A DNA stretch of 5,784 nucleotides from Armatimonadaceae bacterium (GTDB lineage Bacteria; Armatimonadota; Armatimonadia; Armatimonadales; Armatimonadaceae), in contig JAUJNC010000231.1 of NCBI GenBank assembly GCA_030446525.1, forward strand, positions 1 through 5,784, written 5' to 3'. Shown piece by piece: positions 1 to 5,160 of this stretch. Under the pieces are notes generated by a model. That model saw only the letters and a program-made list of their open reading frames with translations, ran no database searches and was not told the origin of the DNA. Both the position numbers and the translations under genes were made by a program. How positions within the stretch are numbered: position 1 is the first letter of the stretch; every line of letters begins with the position of its first letter.

Positions 1-200
1 TGGGGAAAACGCCCGGCCCCCCCCCGCCCGGCGCGTCGCCCACCCACGCTGTGTGGGGCCCGCTCCCGGGGCGCCCCACCCCCCGGGGGGGCCCCCCCCC
101 CCCCCGGGGGGGCTTTCGCGGGTTCGGGGCCCCCCCCGGTGGGTCACCGCCCGGCGCGGGGCATACACCCCGGACCCCGGCGCGGCGCTTTTTTGTCCGC
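1..200. other. G/C homopolymer tract at window edge, probably low-quality sequence
   Basis: The stretch is dominated by mononucleotide runs: nine C at 17-25, six C at 79-84, seven G at 85-91, fourteen C at 92-105, seven G at 106-112 and eight C at 130-137. Several overlapping frames stay open here only because stop codons need A and T. None of the translations resembles a protein family; they are Pro/Gly/Arg strings. The texture differs from the rest of the window, which is GC-rich but has few long homopolymers. I infer a low-quality contig or read end rather than a biological element, although a real G/C tract cannot be excluded from sequence alone. Confidence 0.6.
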
Positions 201-256
201 CGATACTTGGCGCGAAGGCCGGATCACACCGGGCTTGCTTCACCAATTCGCCGCTT

Positions 257-299
257 CTCGTAAAGCTCGTAAAGTAAGCAGGGAAGCGGGAGAAGCGGG
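257..299. repeat. Two neighbouring 9-bp tandem duplications
   Basis: CTCGTAAAG occurs twice back to back at 257-265 and 266-274. Eight bases later GAAGCGGG occurs at 283-290 and again at 292-299, also with a 9-bp period. Both are directly visible and the first is perfect. They could be slippage products or a small direct-repeat operator upstream of the hydrolase gene. Nothing else supports a specific function. Confidence 0.6.
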
Positions 300-353
300 G
301 ATCGCGTGGCGAGAAGCTGTGGCTCTTGGTAGGTTCTTGCATGGTTCGGTAAC

Positions 354-383
354 TTGACGATACCTTCCCAGACGCAGGATATG
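354..383 (+). promoter_or_regulatory. Weak sigma70-like promoter candidate for the hydrolase fusion
   Basis: TTGACG at 354-359 is a good -35 match. It is followed after an 18-bp spacer by GATATG at 378-383, which matches the -10 consensus at only three of six positions. The pair lies about 90 bases upstream of the hydrolase start, leaving a leader that contains the ribosome binding site. The -35 is convincing and the -10 is poor, so this is a tentative call. Confidence 0.25.
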
Positions 384-464
384 CCCCGCAGCACTCCTTC
401 TGCGGCCTTCTGAACTTTCGCCCGCCCGCTCCGTCTCCGAACCAGAACTCGGACGGACTGGCAC

Positions 465-471
465 AGGGAGG
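465..471 (+). promoter_or_regulatory. Shine-Dalgarno that favours the ATG at 480
   Basis: AGGGAGG at 465-471 is a near-perfect anti-16S match. It lies only 2 bases before the ATG at 474 but 8 bases before the in-frame ATG at 480. The normal spacing of about 5-9 bases favours 480 as the main start; choosing 474 adds only Met-Thr. Confidence 0.7.
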
Positions 472-479
472 CAATGACG

Positions 480-2732
480 ATGGGGCGTTCTGCCGTGACG
501 CCGGCCGCGCTGGCCGGGATAGTTCTGGCCGTTGCCGCGGGAGGAGCCGTTCCTGCCAGCGGGGCCCAGCAGCGGCCCGCGGTGGGCGGCTCGGCCGACG
601 AAAGACCGGCTGCCGCCGGGGCGCCCCCGGGCCGCGTGAAGGCGCATCGTGACCTCGCCTACGCAGAAGAAGGCCATGCGCGCCAGAAGCTGGACTTGTA
701 CCTGCCCGACCGGGTGGAGGAGGCCGCCGGCACCGGCTCCGGCGCCACACCGCTGCCCCTCATCATCTGGGTGCACGGCGGCGGCTGGCAGGCCGGCGAC
801 AAGGGGCAGTGCCTCCCGTTGCGGCAAGGCTTCGTGGAGCGCGGCTACGCCGTGGCTAGCGTCGGCTACCGCCTCAGCGGCGACGCCCCCTTCCCCGCGC
901 AGATCCAGGACGTCAAGGCCGCCGTCCGCTGGCTGCGCGCCCACGCCAAGGAGTACAACCTCGACCCGGGCCGCATCGGCGCCTGGGGCAGTTCGGCCGG
1001 GGGGCACCTCGTCGCGCTGCTGGGGGCCAGCGGTGGGGCGGAGGAGTTCGACAGATCAGGCAAAGGCGCCGTCTCCGGCGCGGCGAGCCGCGTCCAAGCG
1101 GTGTGCGACTTCTACGGCCCGACCGACCTGGTGCGCATGGCGCAGACGCCCGGCTACGAGCGCCATGCCCGTGCCGACGCGGCGGAGGGCAGGCTCCTGG
1201 GCGGGCCGGTGCTGGAGAACCGGGACAAAGCCGTGCGCGCCAGCCCCATCACTTACATCGACCAGGGCGACCCGCCATTCCTCATCGTCCACGGCGACAG
1301 GGACCCCGTGGTGCCTCTGGACCAGAGCCGGGCGCTCTTCGACGCGCTGAAGAAGGCCGGCGTCCGCGTCCGGCTCCACACCCTGCGCGGTGCGGGGCAC
1401 GGCGGCCCCGGCTTCTCCTCGCCGGAGATCACGCAGATGGTGGGCGCGTTCTTCGACCGCGCCCTGAAGGGGAAAACCGCAGCGCCCGCCGCACCTGCAT
1501 CCGAGCAGCCCGAGGCCCGCGTCACCGAAAGCGACGCGGGCGGCGCGAGCGGCGCGGGTGCGCCCGAGGTGCGGCGGCGCCTCCCCTCCTGGGAGGACGT
1601 CCTCGCCCGTGGCGACGCGGACCGGGACGCAAGGCTGAGCCGGACGGAGTTCCGGGGGCCGCCGCAACTCTTCGAGCGGCTGGACCGCGACGGCGACGGC
1701 CTGCTCACCCGCCAGGAGTACGAGGCCGCGTCCGGGAGACCCCCCGCTCCCGGTGGGGCTCCCCCTCCCGCCCCGGCTGGCGCGGCGTCGCCAGCCACCC
1801 TGCTCCCTCCGGGGGGTAACCGGGTCCAGGCCGGCGGCCCTGCTGAACCGGACGCCAGCGTGCCCGCGGGCTTTCGACTGGACGGTGAACGTTGGACCTA
1901 CCGTGACGGCGACGTCGCGGTGAGCGGCATCCTGCTCAAGCCGGGGGGAAGGGGGCCGTTCCCCGCCATCCTGATCAGCCACGGCATGGGCGGCAGCGCC
2001 GAGAGCTTCGGCAGGGACAAGGCGCGCGAGATGGTGAGGTGGGGCTACGTCTGCATCGCGCCCGACTACACCCACAGCTCCCGCGAACTTGCGGTGCGCC
2101 GCACGGGAGTGCGTCGCGCGGCACGTGCCGGCGCGGGCACTACCGATGGAGCCCGCGCTCCCGATGGAGCCAGCGCTCCGGGCGCCGCCCGCCCGCCCGG
2201 TGCGGGAGCCGCTGCAGGTAGCCCGGGCCGCCGGCCTCCGGGCAGTCCCTCCGACTACGGCGCGAGCGCGGAGAACCTGCGCCGCGCCCGCGCCTGCATC
2301 GACATCCTGCGCGGCCTGCCGGAGGTGGACGGCTCCCGGCTCTTGGCCTACGGCCACAGCATGGGCGGGTTCGTCACCATCGGCCTCACCGCGGCCGAGC
2401 CCGGCCTGCTGCGCGCCGCTGCGGTCACCGGCAGCGGCGTCTCGGCGCGCGCCGGCTACCCGGCGCCGGCGGCGGAGGCGGCGCGCAAGATCCGGGCGCC
2501 GTTCCTGATCCTGCACGGCGGCGCCGACCCGGCGGTGCGCCCTGAGCAGTCCGCCTCGCTCAAGGCGGCGCTGGACGCCAGCGGTGTACCCAGCGAGCGC
2601 CACGTCTTCGAGGGGGACGGGCACGGCATCGACCGCACCCGCCGGCAGGAGGTGCTCCGCCGGGTGCGCGAGTGGTTCGACAGGCACGGCTCCAAGTCCA
2701 CGAACGACGCCATGAACGACCCCAAACGCTGA
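480..2732 (+). CDS. Secreted fusion protein: BD-FAE-like esterase, EF-hand pair, dienelactone-hydrolase-like domain
   Basis: This 750-residue protein starts with a signal peptide (residues 1-29, likely cleavage after Ser-Gly-Ala). Domain 1 (about 55-320) is an alpha/beta hydrolase of the BD-FAE / acetyl-xylan-esterase type. It has the oxyanion motif HGGGW at 99-103, the nucleophile elbow GSSAG with Ser172, Asp275 in GDRDP, and His307 in GAGHGG. A Pro/Ala linker leads to two EF-hand loops at 379-390 and 402-413, each with Asp at 1, 3, 5 and Glu at 12. Domain 2 (about 460-740) is a dienelactone-hydrolase-like fold with HGMGG at 501-505, Ser627 in GHSMG, Asp683 and His715. Both triads are intact. 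Domain 2 carries a ~50-residue Ala/Pro/Gly/Arg insert at about 540-591. The protein is probably exported and cleaves ester bonds; the EF-hands suggest calcium binding. The substrate is unknown, and feruloyl or acetyl groups on polysaccharide are an inference from the family. Codons strongly favour G/C at position 3. An alternative start is 474. Confidence 0.9.
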   Translation: MGRSAVTPAALAGIVLAVAAGGAVPASGAQQRPAVGGSADERPAAAGAPPGRVKAHRDLAYAEEGHARQKLDLYLPDRVEEAAGTGSGATPLPLIIWVHGGGWQAGDKGQCLPLRQGFVERGYAVASVGYRLSGDAPFPAQIQDVKAAVRWLRAHAKEYNLDPGRIGAWGSSAGGHLVALLGASGGAEEFDRSGKGAVSGAASRVQAVCDFYGPTDLVRMAQTPGYERHARADAAEGRLLGGPVLENRDKAVRASPITYIDQGDPPFLIVHGDRDPVVPLDQSRALFDALKKAGVRVRLHTLRGAGHGGPGFSSPEITQMVGAFFDRALKGKTAAPAAPASEQPEARVTESDAGGASGAGAPEVRRRLPSWEDVLARGDADRDARLSRTEFRGPPQLFERLDRDGDGLLTRQEYEAASGRPPAPGGAPPPAPAGAASPATLLPPGGNRVQAGGPAEPDASVPAGFRLDGERWTYRDGDVAVSGILLKPGGRGPFPAILISHGMGGSAESFGRDKAREMVRWGYVCIAPDYTHSSRELAVRRTGVRRAARAGAGTTDGARAPDGASAPGAARPPGAGAAAGSPGRRPPGSPSDYGASAENLRRARACIDILRGLPEVDGSRLLAYGHSMGGFVTIGLTAAEPGLLRAAAVTGSGVSARAGYPAPAAEAARKIRAPFLILHGGADPAVRPEQSASLKAALDASGVPSERHVFEGDGHGIDRTRRQEVLRRVREWFDRHGSKSTNDAMNDPKR
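2143..2178 (+). repeat. 18-bp tandem repeat inside the hydrolase fusion gene
   Basis: Two adjacent 18-bp copies, 2143-2160 and 2161-2178, differ at one position (CCGATGGAGCCCGCGCTC versus CCGATGGAGCCAGCGCTC). In frame they encode the hexapeptides DGARAP and DGASAP inside the low-complexity insert of the second hydrolase domain. As 18 is a multiple of three, copy-number change would keep the frame. Confidence 0.8.
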
Positions 2733-2775
2733 CCGGGGCGCGGCGCACAACGTGGAAATGGCGCGGGTCATCAAA

Positions 2776-2782
2776 GAAGGGA
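2776..2782 (+). promoter_or_regulatory. Shine-Dalgarno for the secreted esterase
   Basis: GAAGGGA at 2776-2782 lies 8 bases before the ATG at 2791. The peptide starting there is a classic signal peptide. This supports 2791 over the upstream in-frame ATG at 2752 and over the ATG at 2826 in another frame, which has no comparable site. Confidence 0.65.
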
Positions 2783-2790
2783 TAGCAAAA

Positions 2791-3890
2791 ATGAGAACAA
2801 CGGCAACATACGCCATCCGTTTCGCGTGTGCCGCAGCGGCGGCGATAACTCTCGCGCCGGTTGCGGCGCAGGGTCCCGCGCCGCAACCGGCTCCGGCACA
2901 GAGCCGGCTGCGGGACAGCCGGGCCCAAGCCAGCACGGGCGGCGCGGCGGTGCTCGGCAGCCAATGCCGCCGGGGCCGAACCCGAACTCGCAATACCGGC
3001 TCGGACCCGACTCGCTGCCGCAGGAAGGCGTCCCCAAGGGCGAGATCCGCGGGCCCTACACGCTGCCGAGCACGGTCTATCCGGGCACGCAGCATACGTA
3101 CTGGGTGTACGTGCCGGCACAGTATGACCCCGCCGCTCCGGCTGCGCTGATGGTGTATCAGGATGGGCAGGCCTTCAAAGACGAAAACGGGGATATGCGG
3201 GCACAGAACGTGATGGATAACCTCATCTACCGGCGCGAGATTCCGGTGATGATCGGCGTGTTCATCAATCCCGGGCGCACCCCCGAGCAGCCCGAACCCA
3301 CGCCGCAGAACTGGGGAGACTCTACCACCAACCGCCCCACCGAATACAACACGCTCGACGATAAGTACGCGCGGGTGATTACCGAAGAGTTGATGCCCGT
3401 GCTATACAAGGAGTACAACATCTCCAAGGACCCCGAGCAGCATGGCATCGGCGGATCGAGTTCGGGCGCAATAGCGGCTTTCACGGTGGCCTGGGAGCGC
3501 CCCAACCATTTCCGCAAGGTGCTTAGCAACGTGGGCAGCTTCGTGAACCTGCGGGGCGGGCATGTCTATCCCGAACGCGTGCTGGCGAGTGATAAGAAGC
3601 CGATCCGCGTCTTTTTGTGCGACGGGCGCAACGATAATCGTGGTTTCCGCAACGGTGTTTACGACCAGACGCGCGACTGGTTCTTTCAGAATGTGCGTCT
3701 GATGAAGGCTCTGAGTCAGAAGGGCTATGACGTGAACTACTCGTGGGGCATGAATCTGCACGGGCAGAAATTCGGCGGGGCGATCCTGCCGGAGATGATG
3801 CGCTGGCTCTGGCGCGATGGACGGGTGTCCACGGACCCGAACGATATGGTGGAACGGGCGTTCCGCCAGCCGGCCGCCAAGCAGAAGTAG
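2791..3890 (+). CDS. Secreted esterase, enterochelin-esterase-like; frameshift between signal peptide and mature domain
   Basis: A signal peptide begins at 2791 ([11 protein letters not shown], then an Ala-rich core ending in APVAAQ). The catalytic domain is in another frame, uninterrupted from about 2900 to the TAG at 3888. The frame must slip by one missing base (or two extra) between about 2880 and 2965, where both frames give Pro/Ala/Gln/Gly-rich linker. The mature part matches the putative esterase family PF00756 (COG2382-like): it contains [34 protein letters not shown] and a long [16 protein letters not shown] segment. The nucleophile is in GSSSG (Ser codon 3459), with candidate acids in DGRND (codons 3621, 3633) and His in NLHGQ (codon 3759). 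It follows the hydrolase fusion by 58 bp in the same direction and may share its transcript. The slip is a sequencing error, a real lesion, or less likely programmed. If it is real, a start at 2826 would give a protein without a signal peptide. The substrate is unknown. Confidence 0.85.
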
Positions 3891-3994
3891 GCAGCGCTGC
3901 CCTGCCCGGCTGCGTCTGCAACCGCGGCTGGAATGTTCGAATCCATGCCCCATCCCGGAAAGGCTTCTTTTCGTTCATAGGCTCCGCGGCGGCG

Positions 3995-4009
3995 TATACT
4001 ATCGGTATG
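3995..4009 (+). promoter_or_regulatory. -10 element TATACT placed for a leaderless start at 4007
   Basis: TATACT at 3995-4000 matches the -10 consensus at five of six positions and ends 6 bases before ATG 4007, so transcription would begin at or next to the start codon. No good -35 is visible 17 bases upstream (CGTTCA at best) and there is no Shine-Dalgarno. The same hexamer and spacing occur before the AlkB start at 5158. This is inferred to be a leaderless promoter. Confidence 0.45.
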
Positions 4010-4156
4010 ACAACGCCATACACTGCGCAGCACGCCTCGGAGCACGCCGTCGTAGGCGGCACGACCGGCTCTACGCGCCAGACGCTGCAGTTGATCGAGC
4101 GCTCACGGGACTCAGCGGATGCCCTGCTCCTGCTGCCGCCGTATTACTTTGCCCAG
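4007..4156 (+). pseudogene. Remnant of a DapA-family (dihydrodipicolinate synthase / aldolase) gene
   Basis: From ATG 4007 the frame reads a short N-terminus (MTTPYTAQHASEH). It continues with VVGGTTGSTRQTLQLIE and ADALLLLPPYYFAQ. The second part matches the central strand-helix-strand of DapA-family lyases, where a V-x-G-x-G..ST segment is followed about 25 residues later by the PPYY motif carrying the active-site Tyr. A complete member has about 300 residues. Here roughly 70 residues normally lying between the N-terminus and this segment are absent. So is everything after PPYYF, including the Schiff-base Lys. Homology stops near 4156; the frame runs on to 4231 only as antisense of the DUF2520 gene. 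I read it as a doubly truncated gene or a chimeric assembly join. The family call rests on motif recognition over about 40 residues. Confidence 0.5.
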
Positions 4157-5024
4157 AATGCTCATCGAAGAGGTCCTGGATGCGTCGGAGCGCCTCGGCG
4201 CTTGCGCTGCCCTGCTGCCCCGACAGGCTGACCGCAACGCGACCAAGCTGCCCATACAGCGCGGCTATACTCGGATCCCACTCCTGCAGGGCTGCCCACT
4301 GGCGCGCCACCACTTGATGGTCTCCCCGGGCAATCGGTCCTGTCAGCGCGCGCACCGTGTCCAGAGCAAAGACATTATCGACGGTAGCCGTCACGATCGG
4401 CTGCAGGAGCGAAAGCGCCTGCTCCCGCACTATGCCCGACTGCTCCAGGCAGCGCAGGCTCACTTCCAGCAGCGCCACCAGATAGTTGCAGGCGATCACC
4501 GTGGCCGCATGGTAGATCCGCTTCTGCCGGCCATCGATCTCGAAGACCTCGGCCCCGATGCCCGAGAACGCCTGCCTCAAAACCCCAAGCGCCTCGGGAT
4601 CTCCCTCCAGGGCGCAGAACGTGCCCGCAAAGCGTTCCACCGACCGGACCGGATCAGCGAAGCTGTGAATGGGATGCACGCTCGCCAGATGCGCGCCTGC
4701 GGATCGGGCGGGGGACAGGACGGAGGAGGGCAGGGAACCGCTGCAATGAAAGACAATATCGCCCGGCCGCAGAACGCCGGCGGCGACAAGCATGGCGCAG
4801 GCGTCCTCGATGCCGTCATCTGGGGTGCCGACCAGGTAGATCTCCGCCGGCATCATCTGCGCATAGCTCTCTGTCAGTGTTCCGGCGCCGATGAACTCTG
4901 CCGCGCTTCGGGCGCTCTCCATCGAGCGGTTCAGGACAGACCCGAGGATAAACGTGCCGCTCTGATGCCAGAGGCGACAGAGCGTTGTGCCCACGTTCCC
5001 ACAGCCAATCACGTTCAGGATCAT
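4071..5024 (-). CDS. Rossmann-like and DUF2520 domain protein (COG5495 type), putative NAD(P)-dependent oxidoreductase
   Basis: This 317-residue protein has an N-terminal Rossmann domain with the dinucleotide loop GCGNVG at residues 7-12, followed by LVGTPDDGI (64-72) and the strand/loop VFHCSGSLPS (91-100). VHPIHSFADP at 116-125 is characteristic of the family. The C-terminal DUF2520 helical domain shows RIYHAATVIACNYLVALLE (169-187) and ALTGPIARGD (226-235). The architecture resembles pyrroline-5-carboxylate reductase and related two-domain dehydrogenases, so a cytoplasmic NAD(P)-linked reductase is likely, but the reaction is not known. A GGAGA at 5036-5040 on the minus strand lies 11 bases before the ATG. 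The last ~28 residues (after DLFDEH, about 289) are Ser/Ala/Gly-rich and antisense to the DapA remnant, so they are probably not native. The true gene may have ended near 4156. Confidence 0.88.
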   Translation of the reverse strand: MILNVIGCGNVGTTLCRLWHQSGTFILGSVLNRSMESARSAAEFIGAGTLTESYAQMMPAEIYLVGTPDDGIEDACAMLVAAGVLRPGDIVFHCSGSLPSSVLSPARSAGAHLASVHPIHSFADPVRSVERFAGTFCALEGDPEALGVLRQAFSGIGAEVFEIDGRQKRIYHAATVIACNYLVALLEVSLRCLEQSGIVREQALSLLQPIVTATVDNVFALDTVRALTGPIARGDHQVVARQWAALQEWDPSIAALYGQLGRVAVSLSGQQGSASAEALRRIQDLFDEHSGQSNTAAAGAGHPLSPVSARSTAASGA

Positions 5025-5059
5025 TATCTTCTTTGTCTCCCATCCGTTTACGGAGCACC

Positions 5060-5083
5060 GGGTCGAGGGGTCAAAGGGTCGAA
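5060..5083. repeat. Three imperfect 8-bp tandem units in the divergent intergenic region
   Basis: GGGTCGAG, GGGTCAAA and GGGTCGAA follow one another at 5060-5067, 5068-5075 and 5076-5083, followed by a related GATCGAAG. GGGTC recurs exactly every 8 bases. They lie between the divergent DUF2520 and AlkB genes, where an operator would be expected, but the period is shorter than a helical turn and slippage is an equally good explanation. Confidence 0.6.
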
Positions 5084-5145
5084 GATCGAAGCGAGTACGC
5101 CGGTGTTCCTAAACGACAGGGAAGGAACCGGGGACGGAATGTGAG

Positions 5146-5160
5146 TATACTTGGTTCATG
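5146..5160 (+). promoter_or_regulatory. -10 element TATACT placed for a leaderless AlkB transcript
   Basis: TATACT at 5146-5151 ends 6 bases before ATG 5158, so the expected transcription start falls on the start codon. There is no Shine-Dalgarno at usable spacing, and the position 17 bases upstream reads AGGAAC, not a -35 match. Hexamer, spacing and the following ATGAC are identical to the arrangement at 3995-4009. A leaderless mRNA is inferred. Confidence 0.5.

Larger units (their letters stand above)
201..473. other. Non-coding leader upstream of the hydrolase fusion gene
   Basis: I find no supportable gene in this stretch. An open frame on the minus strand covering 240-1007 is the antisense shadow of the hydrolase gene. 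Plus-strand frames that enter from the G/C tract end by about 357 and have no recognisable domain. The region holds two short tandem duplications (257-274 and 283-299), a weak promoter-like pair near 354-383, and a strong Shine-Dalgarno at its 3' end. It is less GC-rich than the coding region that follows, as expected for an upstream regulatory region. Confidence 0.5.

Noticed and set aside
240..1007. A 255-codon minus-strand open frame across the leader and first part of the hydrolase gene
   Set aside because: It has no motifs or ribosome binding site, it is antisense to a conserved domain, and it spans the non-coding leader. It is a composition shadow.
2826..2890. ATG at 2826 as the true start of the esterase
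   Set aside because: It lacks a Shine-Dalgarno, and its first ~40 residues are out-of-phase reading of a good signal peptide that begins at 2791 with a proper ribosome binding site. It matters only if the frameshift is real.
1056..3095. A 679-codon open frame on the minus strand opposite the hydrolase fusion and the start of the esterase
   Set aside because: The translation is Arg/Ala/Gly-rich with no recognisable domain, while the plus strand has clear hydrolase motifs. Long antisense frames are expected when third codon positions are nearly all G/C.
3890..3920. A 12-bp perfect palindrome (GGCAGCGCTGCC at 3890-3901) as a transcription terminator after the esterase
   Set aside because: A perfect palindrome leaves no loop, the alternative GCAGC/GCTGC pairing is weak, and no T-tract follows. 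It is not enough to call a terminator.
4119..5144. A 341-codon plus-strand open frame opposite the DUF2520 gene
   Set aside because: The minus strand has a GxGxxG Rossmann loop and DUF2520 motifs; the plus-strand product has no family features and runs through the divergent intergenic region.
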